The notes: a model not told the origin generated them from the letters alone. A DNA stretch of 64,000 bases from an uncultured Flavobacteriaceae bacterium (GCA_905182575.1 CAJJCA010000017.1:28501-92500); one strand, 5' to 3'; counted from the stretch's first letter, positions 28,229 to 38,668 are shown. Translations and numbers: made by a program.

Positions 28229-29371
28229 CTATTTATTATCCAAAAACTCAATAATCGAATTTGTTATGTAATCAATTTGATCCTCTCCCAATTCCGTATG
28301 CATGGGTAAAGAGATGACCTCTTTCACAATTTGATTCGTAACCTCAAAATCTGCTTCATTATACCTGTCGCTTGTGTAAGCCTTTTGAAGATGGAGTGGA
28401 ATCGGATAGTAAACGCCACAAGGGATTTCCTTTTCATTAAGATGCTTTACTAAATCATCGCGATACGCTTCAGAAACCCTGAGTGTATATTGGTGATAAA
28501 CGTGAGAATCGCAATCTCCAATTCTAAAGGGAGTTTTTATTTCTGGATGGTTGTTTAAGCGTTGCGTATATTTTGCTGCCGCTGCTTTTCTTGACTCGTT
28601 ATAATGATCTAAATATTGTAGTTTTGCATTTAGAACTGCAGCTTGAATAGAATCTAGTCTTGAGTTTACCCCAACTACATCATGGTGATAACGCTTATAC
28701 ATTCCGTGGTTTACCATTCCTCTAAGCGTTTGAGCAAGCTTGTCATCGTTTGTGAAAATAGCACCCCCATCTCCATAAGCACCAAGGTTTTTTGAAGGAA
28801 AAAAAGAGGTAGCTCCAACTTCGCCTATTGTTCCTGTCTTCATTTTGCTTCCGTCCGAAAAAGTGTAATTAGCGCCAATAGACTGCGCCTCCCCTTCAAC
28901 CACAAAAAGTTTATTTTCTTTGGCTATTGAAAGAATCTCCTCCATCGGAGCAGCTTGACCGAATAAATGAACGGGGATAATCGCTTTTGATCGAGGGGTG
29001 ATTGCTTTTTTAAGGGAGTCAATATCTATATTAAAAGTCTTTAAATCTACATCAACCAACACGGGCGTTAAGCCCAAAAGAGAAATCACCTCAACCGTTG
29101 CAGCGAATGTAAAATCAGCGGTGATAACTTCATCTCCTCGTTTAAGTCCCAAGCCCATCAAAGCAATCTGAAGTGCATCTGTTCCGTTGGCACAGGGAAT
29201 GACATGCTTGACCCCTAAATAATCTTCTAAGTTTTTTTGAAAACTTTTTACTTGAGGACCATTAATAAAGGAAGTTGCATCAAGGGTATCAACAATTGAT
29301 TCCTTGACTTGATCCTTTATTCTGCTATATTGACCCTTAAGGTCAACCATTTGAATTTTTTTCATAATCAA
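28229..29371 (-). CDS. DegT/DnrJ/EryC1/StrS-family sugar aminotransferase
   Basis: Intact 380-residue PLP protein for amino-sugar synthesis, probably of a surface polysaccharide. Landmarks are ANGTDALQIALM (phosphate binding), DFTFAATVEVI, VHLFGQAAPM and the PLP lysine K194 in SFFPSKNLGAYGDGGAIFTND. HVYHQYTLRV and CGVYYPIPLHLQKAY lie at the C-terminus. One oddity: the segment that normally reads VED-x-AQ, whose Asp holds the pyridine nitrogen of PLP, reads VEGEAQ here (Gly at 160). This is either a sequence error or loss of the catalytic Asp. The PIPLHLQ-AY ending resembles enzymes acting on UDP-2-acetamido-3-keto sugars, but the substrate is not settled. Confidence 0.9.
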   Translation of the reverse strand: MIMKKIQMVDLKGQYSRIKDQVKESIVDTLDATSFINGPQVKSFQKNLEDYLGVKHVIPCANGTDALQIALMGLGLKRGDEVITADFTFAATVEVISLLGLTPVLVDVDLKTFNIDIDSLKKAITPRSKAIIPVHLFGQAAPMEEILSIAKENKLFVVEGEAQSIGANYTFSDGSKMKTGTIGEVGATSFFPSKNLGAYGDGGAIFTNDDKLAQTLRGMVNHGMYKRYHHDVVGVNSRLDSIQAAVLNAKLQYLDHYNESRKAAAAKYTQRLNNHPEIKTPFRIGDCDSHVYHQYTLRVSEAYRDDLVKHLNEKEIPCGVYYPIPLHLQKAYTSDRYNEADFEVTNQIVKEVISLPMHTELGEDQIDYITNSIIEFLDNK

Positions 29372-29426
29372 TTAAAGCCCAAAATTAAAAAAAGGATTCG
29401 GCTTTCCTTAATAGATATATAAAAAC

Positions 29427-29434
29427 TATTTTTG
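29427..29434 (+). promoter_or_regulatory. -7 promoter element of waaA
   Basis: TATTTTTG matches TAnnTTTG and ends 10 nt before the waaA ATG at 29445. No proper TTTG is found at the right upstream distance. Confidence 0.4.
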
Positions 29435-29444
29435 AAGTAATATT

Positions 29445-30688
29445 ATGATACATATTTTATATAACATTATCCTTGGCATTGCTTCCCCTATTATTTCAAT
29501 GTTGGGGGTATTCTCAAATAAAGTTTCCGTTTTCAACAAGGGGAGAAAACATGTGTTTGAACAACTCGCCGCTAAGCTTGGATCGCCGGATCGAGTGATT
29601 TGGTTTCATGCAGCATCTTTGGGAGAGTTCGAGCAAGCTCGCCCGCTGATTGAGGCTTGTCGAAATGAATTTAGAAATCATAAAATTTTACTTACATTTT
29701 TTTCGGCCTCGGGATATGAAATACAAGAAAACTATGCGAATGTAGATTTTGTCTCCTATCTACCGATTGATACTTCCGCCAATGTCAAAAAGTTTATGAA
29801 TGTCATTGCGCCTGAATTGGCAGTTTTTATTAAATATGAGTTTTGGCCTAATTATTTTACGGAAATGAGTAAGAGGAAAATTCCTCTAATTTCTGTATCA
29901 AGTATTTTTAGAACCAATTCATCTGTTTTTCAAATGGTATGGAAAAGAATACAGAAAACTATTACTTGGAGTTCATCATTTTTTTGTTCAAAACGAACAC
30001 TCAAAAAACTTACTCGAAACGATTGGTGTTAAAAATATCACGGTAAGTGGAGACACTCGATTGGATAGGGTCTATGAGTTACTCAATCAAGACAATCAGT
30101 TGAAAAAGATTGCACACTTTGTGGGGAATCAGTTGTGTTTTGTAGCGGGAAGCACTTGGGAAGAAGATTATAATCTTATGAATGATTTTTTAACTTCTTC
30201 AAAAGAAATAAAAATCATAATCGCACCTCATGAGGTTAATGAAAAATCAATTAAAGCGCTGGAAAAAAAGATAAAAGTTTCTTTTACAAAATGGAGTACT
30301 TATGATTTAAAATCGAAGGTTGAAAGCAACATCTTAATTATTGACACTATAGGGCAATTGACTAAAATTTATAGTTACGCTTCTTTTGCCTATGTCGGAG
30401 GCGGGATGGGGAACAGTGGACTCCACAATACGCTTGAACCGGCAGTCTATGGAATTCCAATCATCATTGGAAAAAACTATAAACAATTTCAAGAAGTAGT
30501 TGATCTCATCGAAAACAAAGGAGTAGTTAGTGTCGAAAAAGAATCTGATTTTAATATTATTTCTAATGGATCTTATAAATAATAAAGAATTAAGAAATAA
30601 ATTTGGGAATGCAAACTCAAATTACGTTGTTTCAAACAAAGGAGCTACACCAACAATCATTAAATTCGTAAAGCCTTTGTTATGTTAA
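29445..30688 (+). CDS. waaA: 3-deoxy-D-manno-octulosonic acid (Kdo) transferase (about two frameshifts)
   Basis: GT30 glycosyltransferase that adds Kdo to lipid A precursor at the inner membrane. The N-terminal half has a membrane anchor, RVIWFHAASLGEFEQARPLIE (H-A-A-S-L-G-E motif), LLTFFSASGYE and ELAVFIKYEFWPNYF. After a break near 30000 come HHFFVQNEHS, VSGDTRLDRV, FVAGSTWEEDY and APHEVNE. The sugar-nucleotide site reads YVGGGMGNSGLHNTLEPAVYGIP. The frame is lost once more near 30565; reading on in the next frame adds NKELRNKFGNANSNYV and ends at 30688. lpxK in this same window supports a complete lipid A route. Confidence 0.92.
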
Positions 30689-30716
30689 ATATAGACTTAT
30701 TATAAAATGAAAAAAA

Positions 30717-31766
30717 ATGAAAATTAAGAATGCTTTATTACTGACCTTGTTTACAGTCTTTAATGTCACAGGACAAAAAACACCTGAAACTCCTGTAAAT
30801 ATTATACTAATGATAGGAGACGGAATGGGCTTAAGTCAAATTACAGCCGGTATGTATAGTAATGGAAATAAAACTGCTCTTGAAGAATTTGAATACATTG
30901 GTTTGTCTAAAACGCATTCATCAGAAAACCTAGTGACAGATTCTGCAGCTAGTGGGACAGCATTTGCCTGTGGTAAAAAAACAATGAACGGTGTTTTGGG
31001 AATGGATATAAATAACAATAAATTAAGTTCAATATTAGAAATATGTAAATCAAGAGGTTATCTTACTGGATTGATTTCTACTTCCAGTATCGTTCACGCA
31101 ACTCCCGCATCATTTTATGCCAACGTTCGTTCCAGACATCAGTATGAAGACATCGCACTTCAGTTGAGTGAAAACAATATCGATTATTTTATAGGCGGTG
31201 GGGAAAAACATTTTAAAAAAAGAAACGACAAATATTTTATCAGAAATAAAATCATCACATTAAATGCTGCCTATGGTTCTAAGCTTTATTCCAATAAATT
31301 AGGATTTTTCTTTAATAATGAAATGGATGATTTCCTGTACGACGGAAGAAAGCCACAGCTTGACGAAGCCTTGTTAGCAACTTTAGATAAATTCGACCAA
31401 AGAGAAAAACCTTTCTTCATAATGGTTGAGGGCTCTCAAATTGACTGGGGGGGACATGCAAATGAAATCGACTATATTACTTCCGAGTTTAAAGATTTTG
31501 ACGGTGCAATTTCTGTAGCGGTAAATTATGTGAACGCAAATCCTAATACACTATTGATTGTTACCGCAGATCACGAAACGGGGGGGTTGGCAATAACATT
31601 CGGAAAAACAAAGGCTTACACATTTAAATCAGATTTCAACACCGGGGGACATAGTGCAACAATGGTACCCGTTTTCAGCTATGGAACCTGTGCTAAAAAG
31701 TTTAGTGGCATTTATGAAAACACCGCCATTTTTGACAAAATGCTAGAGACCGTAGAACGAAAATAA
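30717..31766 (+). CDS. Alkaline phosphatase
   Basis: Intact 349-residue exported enzyme. A signal peptide (MKIKNALLLTLFTVFNVTGQ) is followed by the metal site Asp35 in LMIGDGMGLSQ, the nucleophile Ser76 in VTDSAASGTAFACGKKT, VEGSQIDWGGHAN, TADHETGGL and TGGHSATMVPV. These supply the ligands of the PhoA-type bimetallic centre. It is shorter than E. coli PhoA (~450) because the crown region is reduced, as in many marine Bacteroidota. It likely releases phosphate from organic esters in the periplasm. It follows waaA by 28 nt and ends 2 nt before the convergent neighbour's stop. Confidence 0.93.
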   Translation: MKIKNALLLTLFTVFNVTGQKTPETPVNIILMIGDGMGLSQITAGMYSNGNKTALEEFEYIGLSKTHSSENLVTDSAASGTAFACGKKTMNGVLGMDINNNKLSSILEICKSRGYLTGLISTSSIVHATPASFYANVRSRHQYEDIALQLSENNIDYFIGGGEKHFKKRNDKYFIRNKIITLNAAYGSKLYSNKLGFFFNNEMDDFLYDGRKPQLDEALLATLDKFDQREKPFFIMVEGSQIDWGGHANEIDYITSEFKDFDGAISVAVNYVNANPNTLLIVTADHETGGLAITFGKTKAYTFKSDFNTGGHSATMVPVFSYGTCAKKFSGIYENTAIFDKMLETVERK

Positions 31767-31768
31767 GA

Positions 31769-32785
31769 TCACTTTGTCCGCATACCGTCAATTATTTTTT
31801 TCTTGAACGCTTTGTCATCTTCAAGGACTTCAAAAAAACTTGTCAAAAACTTCATAGAGTCACTGTACTGGGATTCTATATCAAAATGGGATTCAAAATC
31901 CTCTAGCATCTTAAAAAAACTATCCTTCTTTGCAATGTATTGTTGTCTAACTTCTTGAACTAGGTCTTCATCTCTTTTAAAACCTCTGTATTTCCTATCT
32001 CGAACATTATCAATGCCTAAGGTGCTATTCACGACGGAATAGCTAGGGTTTACAAAGCCAGACATGTCAAAATCATAGGGCAAAGGAAGAATTTTTTTGT
32101 CAACAAACAGAAGCTTTCCGTTGTGTTGATAGGCAACCGAATAATCCGTGTTACCTATTAGATATTGATGCATTGAAACCTTAATTGAAGTAATTGGATC
32201 CATCGCCAATGGATGAGTATAACGTTCAAAAGCTTTTCCTTCAAAACGATCCGCAACATTATCGTCATCTTCAATCAGAAACCCTGTCAGTTGATGAGAA
32301 ATAGTTTTTTTACCTTTTATTTCTTCAAAAGTCACATCAACTCTTCTGGTTTTAAAATGATAAGGAGATATATTTTCATAAAACTTATAGGCTAAAAATT
32401 CTTGAAGAATATTATCATTTTTTTCTTTCTCTAAAAGACATGGCAACACAAGTATTTAGACTATTTCCTTCAAACAAAGTTTTTATCCATTTGACTTTTT
32501 AATTTTCATTTTAATCGGTGGAAAGTAACATTTTGACCTCCTAAAATTACCTCTCGCACGCAAAGAAACATCAACAGTCTTCCAAACATTGTCTTGTTGA
32601 TATGAAAGTGTCGTCTTGATTAATGTGGTATCATTGGTTTTCTTCCGCATTTCTTTATTAGAATATCTTAGCTTAATCTTTAACGGTGCATGATCCTGAA
32701 AAAGTAGCGTTGATTTATTTTCACTTTGAGCTATAGCTCCAAAAAAAATAAAAAAACTCATTAGGAAATAAATTTGTTTTTTCAT
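31769..32785 (-). CDS. Uncharacterised exported protein (frameshifted)
   Basis: The signal peptide MKKQIYFLMSFFIFFGAIAQ is followed by a beta-rich start (PLKIKLRYSNKEMRKKTNDT, VDVSLRARGNFRRS, FPPIKMKIKK). The frame shifts near 32480-32460 and continues LPCLLEKEKNDNILQEFLAYKFYENISPYHFKTRRVDV. Later come GFLIEDDDNVADRF, IGNTDYSVAYQHNGKL, LPYDFDMSGFVNPSYSVV and a helical tail. The YQHN...YDFDMSG layout recalls a kinase-like or CotH-like fold (N and D-F-D in order), but I do not recognise the family with certainty. About 325 residues. Its start overlaps the divergent bestrophin-like ORF by 12 nt. Confidence 0.65.
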
Positions 32786-33568
32786 ATTATAGTTTATAGA
32801 TTTAATGAAATAAAAATAAGGAAAATTTTGATACGATATCTATCTATTATTAATCACAGGACTTTAATCACGATTTTGCTCTCCTTAATCATACCCTATT
32901 TTGCCCGTGAATTTAAGATAGTGTATAATATTGATCTCACTTTAATCAGCCTTGCGATAATTTTTCCGCTAGTTTTTGCAATTAGAGGGGCTTTTAAAAG
33001 ACGTGAAAAAGCTTTAGAACACCTTAGTTTGTATCGAGGCTCTCTAAAAACGATTGAATATTTTTTCATGAACAGTTCTAAATTGAGCGATGATTCTAAA
33101 AATGATGTAAAAACGCTTTTGATCGATTTAAGCGATACTTTCTTAAATTATCTATCAAAAGATGACAATAATGCAGAAGAAATTGACAGGAAAACAGAAT
33201 CATTATTTGATTTCATCATTTCCCACAACGAAGAAATTTCTGGAGGTGTTAGACAAAAGATTTTTAGATTCATGAGAGACCTTCATGTTGCTCAAGAAAA
33301 ACTAATTTCAATACACACTCACAGAACGCCGATAAGCTTAAAAGCTTATTGTCTCATCTTTATCTATCTTTTCCCTGTAATTTACACACCAACAATCATT
33401 AACAAGATCGGAATCGACAATCCTTCGGAATTAACTTATTTTATAGTATTGTTAAGTGAGTTTATTTTGATTTCTCTTTACAACATTCAAGATCAAATGG
33501 AATATCCTTTCGATCGAGATGGCTTGGATGATATTAAGCTTGACAACTATAAATTAAAAATCCTTTAA
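32774..33568 (+). CDS. Bestrophin-like membrane channel protein
   Basis: Frame of 264 residues with about four hydrophobic segments (TLITILLSLIIPYFA, LISLAIIFPLVFAIRGAF, LKAYCLIFIYLFPVIYTPT, LTYFIVLLSEFILISLYNI). It ends in NIQDQMEYPFDRDGLDDIKLD, which corresponds to the E-x-P-F-x-x-D-x-x-D motif of bestrophin-family anion channels. The annotated ATG at 32774 overlaps the divergent neighbour. A TTG at 32828 (before IRYLSIINHRTL) is an alternative start. Ion selectivity is not predictable. Confidence 0.7.
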   Translation: MFFHIIVYRFNEIKIRKILIRYLSIINHRTLITILLSLIIPYFAREFKIVYNIDLTLISLAIIFPLVFAIRGAFKRREKALEHLSLYRGSLKTIEYFFMNSSKLSDDSKNDVKTLLIDLSDTFLNYLSKDDNNAEEIDRKTESLFDFIISHNEEISGGVRQKIFRFMRDLHVAQEKLISIHTHRTPISLKAYCLIFIYLFPVIYTPTIINKIGIDNPSELTYFIVLLSEFILISLYNIQDQMEYPFDRDGLDDIKLDNYKLKIL

Positions 33569-34179
33569 ATAGATTTCAAAACTATCTTTATCAGCTTCAC
33601 TGTTGGGGATTTTTGCGTTATGGGCCTATTAAACGACTCCTGTATTCAGTCTTTTTAGTAGTGCTTTTGTCTTTGCCTTAAAGCTAAACTATGGGCTTAA
33701 TATGCATCAGTAACTTTTTTTTCGAAATCACAAACCCAAGCCCTTCCTTCTGGTGTAATATTTTAATTCACATTGATTTCCTATTGAATTTATTAAGGTC
33801 GATCAAAGCCCAATTGAGGATTAGTGAAACTCCCTTAAAAGAATTCCATCTAGCAGCACCACAAAAAGATTGAAAAGGTTCAAATAGAACCAATCAGACT
33901 AAATCAGTTCATCTTATTGTTAATCAGATGTTTGTAATCTTTATTAGTGTGTGAAATAGATAATTAGAACTCTCGGACGATAGAATTAACATTAAAATGA
34001 CCAATAAGTCGCCTTAATGTGAATTAAACATAAATTAATTAATAGAAATTGACTAATTTTATCTTAAATAAAATATCTTATGAGCACCTTGCTCTTGGCT
34101 CAAGTGCTCATAAAGTGTTCAAATAATTAGAGTAGAAACACACTTACCTTTGAATATCATTAAATAAAAGGTTATTATT
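33569..34179. other. Long intergenic region without a supported gene
   Basis: These 611 nt between the bestrophin-like and ankyrin-like genes hold only short frames with no recognisable similarity, including a 60-codon frame at 33691-33873 of unlikely composition. The only clear structure is the hairpin at 34078-34113, described separately. Confidence 0.5.
34078..34113. repeat. Strong inverted repeat (hairpin) without U-tract
   Basis: TTATGAGCAC (34078-34087) is the perfect complement of GTGCTCATAA (34104-34113). After one bulged base, TTG/CAA extends the stem, leaving a 9-nt loop. No T-run follows on either strand, so it is not an ordinary terminator. It lies 67 nt upstream of the small exported ankyrin-like gene. 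Confidence 0.6.
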
Positions 34180-34588
34180 ATGAAAAAATTATTATTTATC
34201 ATCTCTTGTAATCTCAATCACAATGCTAAATGCAAACTTCGATCGGACTGAATCAACGGTTGAAAAAAAATTAGATTCAATCAGTAATGCTTATGTTGTA
34301 TTAAGCTTAATTGAGGAAAAAGCCCTTGACGCAATTCAAAATGAAGACTATGTCTTTATCGAAAAAATCATTAAGGACGGAATGCTAAGCCCTAGAGCAT
34401 CGATTGCAGGGAAACCGCTTATCATCCATGCTGCAATAAATGACAAAGCCGAGATGCTATTATTACTTGCCAGTTACGGTGCAATGATTAAAGATCCTGT
34501 TTGTGATGAAGGTAAAAACATTATGGAGTATGCCATCGAAAACAAAGCTATCCATGCACAAGCTCAAATCATCTTAATCAGAGCTTAA
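34180..34588 (+). CDS. Small exported ankyrin-repeat-like protein (one frameshift)
   Basis: The start MKKLLFIIS at 34180 continues, after an indel near 34205, as LVISITMLNA, making a signal peptide. The mature part has two to three helix-loop-helix units resembling ankyrin repeats: EDYVFIEKIIKDGMLSPRA, KPLIIHAAINDKAEMLLLLASYGA and GKNIMEYAIENKAIHAQAQIIL. About 135 residues in all. Periplasmic ankyrin-like proteins usually mediate protein contacts; no partner is evident here. Confidence 0.65.
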
Positions 34589-34768
34589 CAAAAAAATTCA
34601 TGCAGCCAGAATTCAATGTTAATGATAGTTGAATTTGTATTTGGGTCGCCAATAGCTTGCAAAAAACCTCATTTCCTAGTTCATCTAAAAGAAATTATAA
34701 GCAAGCTGGGAAAAAATTAGACACAATAACAAATAAAAAAACCGCTACATATTTAAGGCTTTTTTTTG

Positions 34769-34850
34769 TGCGGGTGAAGGGACTCGAACCCCCAAGCCGT
34801 GAAGCACTAGATCCTAAGTCTAGCGTGTCTACCAATTTCACCACACCCGC
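34769..34850 (-). tRNA. tRNA-Leu (anticodon TAG)
   Basis: An 82-nt cloverleaf on the minus strand. The acceptor stem is GCGGGTG/CACCCGC, the anticodon loop CTTAGGA sits between CTAGA and TCTAG, and there is a class II variable arm and the T-loop GGTTCGAGTCC. CCA is not encoded. A/T-rich complementary runs downstream (about 34734-34767) could act as a terminator. Confidence 0.95.
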
Positions 34851-34954
34851 AATAAAAATCGAGCACAAATATAATCAAGTTTTTCATAAATAAATTTTAA
34901 GACAAAAGAAAAAGCAATAATGTTTTGTAATTTTATGCCTCTCTAAAAAATCGC

Positions 34955-36341
34955 ATGAAAAAATACATTCAAGAAAATCAAGATAAGTACCTCAAACAGT
35001 TGATTGAATTGTTGAAAATCCCCTCTATAAGTGCAGATCCCAGCTACACAGCTGATGTTAGAAAAGCTGCCGTTTGGGTCGGTGATGCCTTAGAAGAAGC
35101 GGGCTGTGATAATATTGAAATCATCGCGACAATCGGTCATCCTATTGTTTATGCTGAGAAAATTTTAAATGCCGATTTTCCAACTGTTTTGGTTTATGGA
35201 CATTATGATGTTCAACCCCCAGATCCAATTGAATTATGGGACAGTCCTCCTTTTGAACCTGTTATTAAAAAAACACCAATACATCCTGAGGGAGCAATTT
35301 TTGCAAGAGGAGCGTGTGATGATAAAGGTCAGATGTTTATGCACATTAAGGCCATTGAACTCTTACTTGAAAATAATAAATTGGATTGTAACGTCAAGTT
35401 TATGATCGAAGGTGAGGAAGAAGTAGGGAGTGATAATTTGGAGAAATTTATTAAAGAAAATAAAGAGAAACTAAAATCAGATATCATCTTAATCTCTGAT
35501 ACTGGGATTGGAAATGTAGAAAAGCCGGCAATAACTACTGGACTAAGAGGTTTAAGCTATATGGAGGTTATGGTGCAAGGACCTAATCGAGATTTGCACT
35601 CAGGTCTATATGGAGGCACTGTCGCCAATCCAATAAACATACTGAGCAAAATGATTGCTTCTCTTCACGATGAAAAAAACAGGATTGTCATCCCAGGGTT
35701 TTATGATATGGTTGAAGATATTTCACCGTCTGACAGAAAAGAAATGAATACTTTTAATTCTGATGATGAGGAGTTCAAAGCGTCTATTGGAATTGATGCT
35801 ACCTATGGCGAAGAAGGCTACACTTCGCACGAAAGAAAATCCATTCGACCAACATTGGACGTTAATGGGATTTGGGGAGGCTATACTGGAGAGGGAGCAA
35901 AAACAGTAATTCCGAGCAAGGCTTTTGCTAAAATTTCAATGCGACTGGTGCCCAATCAAAAATGGGAGGAAATCAGCAAGCTTTTTGAAAGTCATTTTAA
36001 AAACATTGCCCCAAAAGGAGTGAAAGTGGCCGTCGAAAGGCATCATGGCGGTCAAGCTTATGTTACCCCTACAGACAATGATGGGTATCGCGCAGCTGAA
36101 AAAGCTTATAAAGAAGCTTTTGGAATCGCACCTCATCCAAAAAGAGACGGAGGAAGCATCCCTATAGTACCGATGTTTGAAGAAGTTTTGGGCTGTAAAA
36201 TCTATTTTAATGGGCTTTGGATTAGATAGCGACGCCATCCATTCGCCTAACGAACATTATGGCATCTATAATTTCATGAAAGGAATCGAAACGATTCCTT
36301 TATTCTATAAACATTATGCAGCATTAAGTAAAAAGAATTAG
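34955..36341 (+). CDS. M20-family dipeptidase/metallopeptidase (one frameshift)
   Basis: Cytosolic zinc peptidase. The first metal ligand is H83 in VLVYGHYDVQPPDP; the bridging Asp is in FARGACDDKGQM (about D122). The catalytic Glu pair lies in MIEGEEEVGSDNLEKF (about E154/E155), followed by SDTGIG. The dimerisation (lid) domain has GLRGLSYMEVMVQGPNRDLHSGLYGG. The C-terminal block is RDGGSIPIV. The frame breaks near 36208. Shifting recovers MGFGLDSDAIHSPNEHYG with the last His ligand, and the gene ends at 36341. The stop shares 4 nt with the hemW stop. The substrate is probably dipeptides (carnosinase-like subgroup). Confidence 0.92.
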
Positions 36342-37469
36342 GCTTTAAGCATAAAGAGATCGGAAGCGATCCCGTCAGACAGAAATTTTGCTTTTTTAGT
36401 GATTTTAAGTAAATCCCCATCCCAATACAACTCATTGGTTATCAGATATTTCTCCGCTTGTTTTTCTAAGTAATCTGAAAAATGAGTCCCGAAGACATCC
36501 GTCACTTTTTCTTTGGAGATTCCCCAAATTGTCCTAAGACCTGTCATTACATATTCATTGTAAAGATCGACCTTACTCAACAACTCGGTTTCATTGTTAA
36601 GTTTACCTTCCTTAATGGATTTTAAATAAAGACTACTGTTGGAAATATTCCAGCTCCTTTTTTTATTTCCATCGAAGGAATGTGCTGCGGGGCCAATGCC
36701 TAAGTAAGGTTTACCGTTCCAATAATTAGAATTATTAACCGAATGAAATCCAGGTTTTCCAAAGTTTGAAAATTCGTAATTCTCATATCCTTTTTCCTCT
36801 AATTTTTTTAATAATAAAGCAATAATTATCTTTCACTAATTCTTCATCGAGTAAGTCCAAAGTATTCTTTTCTATTTGATGAGCGAGTACCGTTTTAGGT
36901 TCGACAGTCAATGCATAACTAGAAATATGTGGCGGATCAAAAGACAAGACTTTTAGTATATTATCTTCCCAGGAAGCCAAGGAGCTGTATGGGATTCCAT
37001 AAATCAAATCGATAGAAAAATTATTAAATAATTCAGAAATCTGTGTGATCGACTGAAGCGCCTGATTCATATTGTGTGCACGATTCATCATCTTTAACTC
37101 TTTCTCATGAAAAGACTGAATTCCAATGCTCAAGCGATTGATTCCTGCCGTCCTTAAACCTTCTAAATATTCCTTAGAAACATCATCTGGGTTAACCTCT
37201 AGGGTTGTTTCAACAGTAGCTGCTAGCTGATAATGACTCGAGATCAATTTGATTATTTCCTCAACTACTTTTGGTTTAATAAGAGAGGGGGAACCTCCGC
37301 CAAAGTAGATGCTTTCTATGGGTTTAAAAAGCTCTTTTTTTCTAAGTTTTAATTCAACCTTAATCGAGTTCAGAATTTCATTCTGATTTTTAGGGTTGGT
37401 TGAAAAATAAAAATTACAGTAATGACAAGCTTGCTTGCAAAATGGAAAATGAATATAAAGTCCTGCCAT
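36338..37469 (-). CDS. hemW: HemW-like radical SAM protein (one frameshift)
   Basis: Radical SAM protein with the [4Fe-4S] motif C11-x3-C15-x2-C18 (CKQACHYCNF), YFGGGSPSLI, TLEVNPDDV, INRLSIGIQSFHEKEL and DLIYGIP. The frame breaks near 36800. The C-terminal HemN-type region continues FSNFGKPGFHSVNNSNYW and LGIGPAAHSFDG, then a winged-helix tail. The N-terminal extension needed for true coproporphyrinogen oxidase (HemN) is absent. A heme-chaperone (HemW) role is therefore more likely than decarboxylation. It lies 34 nt after ruvC and converges on the M20 peptidase. Confidence 0.9.
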
Positions 37470-37503
37470 TGTATGAGTTAATACTATTGATTTATGGGAT
37501 TAC

Positions 37504-38061
37504 TCAGGATTGAACTTTCTTTTGGTTTTGACTTACAAAGGACTCCCAGCCACTGTACTTTTTTGTCGTCTCAAGCCTTCCCTGATTGTAAAAGTGACAT
37601 ACTGCTGCCGCAAGTCCATCAGTGGCATCAAGATTTTTGGGAAGGGTCTTTATTTTCAGGAGATTCTGTAGCATTTTAGCAACTTGTTCCTTACTCGCAT
37701 TTCCATTTCCCGTGATGGCCATTTTTATTTTCTTGGGAGAGTACTCTGTAATAGAAACCTCACGCGAAAGACCAGCTGCCATAGCAACTCCTTGTGCTCG
37801 GCCTAATTTCAACATGGACTGAACATTCTTTCCGAAGAAAGGGGCTTCAATTGCAATTTCATCTGGATGAAATTCATCAATTAAGGCAATGGTTCGATTA
37901 AAAATATGCTTAAGTTTAAGGTAATGATCGTCATACTTTTTGAGTTGCAACTCGTTAAGCTGAATTAACTCCATGTTCTGACCAATCACTTTAATTAATC
38001 CAAAACCCATTATGGTAGTTCCAGGATCTATTCCTAATATGATTTTTTCAGGTTGAATCAT
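37504..38061 (-). CDS. ruvC: Crossover junction endodeoxyribonuclease RuvC
   Basis: Intact 185-residue Holliday-junction resolvase. The four acidic catalytic residues are all visible: D12 in [14 protein letters not shown]72 in [12 protein letters not shown], and D145 and D148 in [13 protein letters not shown]. The SYSPKKIK-type helix ([22 protein letters not shown]) is also normal. Its ATG overlaps the stop of the upstream lipoprotein gene (ATGA, 38058-38061), so translation is probably coupled. ruvA/ruvB are not nearby. Confidence 0.97.
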   Translation of the reverse strand: MIQPEKIILGIDPGTTIMGFGLIKVIGQNMELIQLNELQLKKYDDHYLKLKHIFNRTIALIDEFHPDEIAIEAPFFGKNVQSMLKLGRAQGVAMAAGLSREVSITEYSPKKIKMAITGNGNASKEQVAKMLQNLLKIKTLPKNLDATDGLAAAVCHFYNQGRLETTKKYSGWESFVSQNQKKVQS

Positions 38062-38550
38062 TTACTCGGCTGAGCTACGATCTGAATGGGCAAACTTAGT
38101 TGAGATTCCACATAAACTCCTACATTAGTTTTTGCTGCAGGCAGCGCTTTGGGTAAGCTCCCTATTACCTCATCTAGAATGGACTTTAGTTCAGGGATCG
38201 CTTTCTTTACGAGAGGATGAAATCTGAGCTTCAACCAAACTAAACACCCCTTCTTGATCGATCTTTAAAACAAGATTAACCTCTTCATCGAGAGGAGCAC
38301 TAGAAATAGGGCTCGACATCGCAATTTGATCCATAATTATATTGGACAAAACCTCTTGAAGACAATCGAGTTGTTCCTTTTTATCGAGTGTTTCGCATTC
38401 AGGAAACGTAGGAGGCTGATCATTTGAGGACCAGCTAGAAGCTTTTTTTATTTCAACACTTGTCAGCCCTGAAGGACCAAAAAAGTCACAGGAAACTACA
38501 TGTGAAAATACTACGATTATGGCAATTAAGTTGAAATGATTATCTTTCAT
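38058..38550 (-). CDS. Putative lipoprotein with TonB-C-like domain (one frameshift)
   Basis: The signal sequence ends in a lipobox, HVVSC, with C21 as the lipidation site. A charged segment with a Cys pair ([20 protein letters not shown]) follows. The C-terminal part ([21 protein letters not shown], then in the next frame [39 protein letters not shown]) follows the strand-helix-strand layout of a TonB C-terminal domain, ending in a beta-strand before the stop. The frame breaks near 38192. It overlaps ruvC by 4 nt. Function is unknown; similarity is by pattern only. Confidence 0.6.
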
Positions 38551-38668
38551 TTTAGGTCATTTTTTAATCTATTATTTAAATTTACAAACTTTTAAAAGAA
38601 TTTAGCTTATAGCTTTTCTATTTGTTATTAAAAATTAACCTCAAATCTTAAAGAAATATTTGTTTAAA

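Noticed and set aside
33691..33873. 60-codon frame in the 33.6-34.2 kb gap
   Set aside because: Short, with no recognisable similarity and no promoter or coupling to neighbours. Kept only as a note on the empty region.
36338..36583. Separate small gene at the hemW 3' end
   Set aside because: It matches the C-terminal winged-helix part of HemW and joins the upstream part after one frame shift, so it is not an independent gene.
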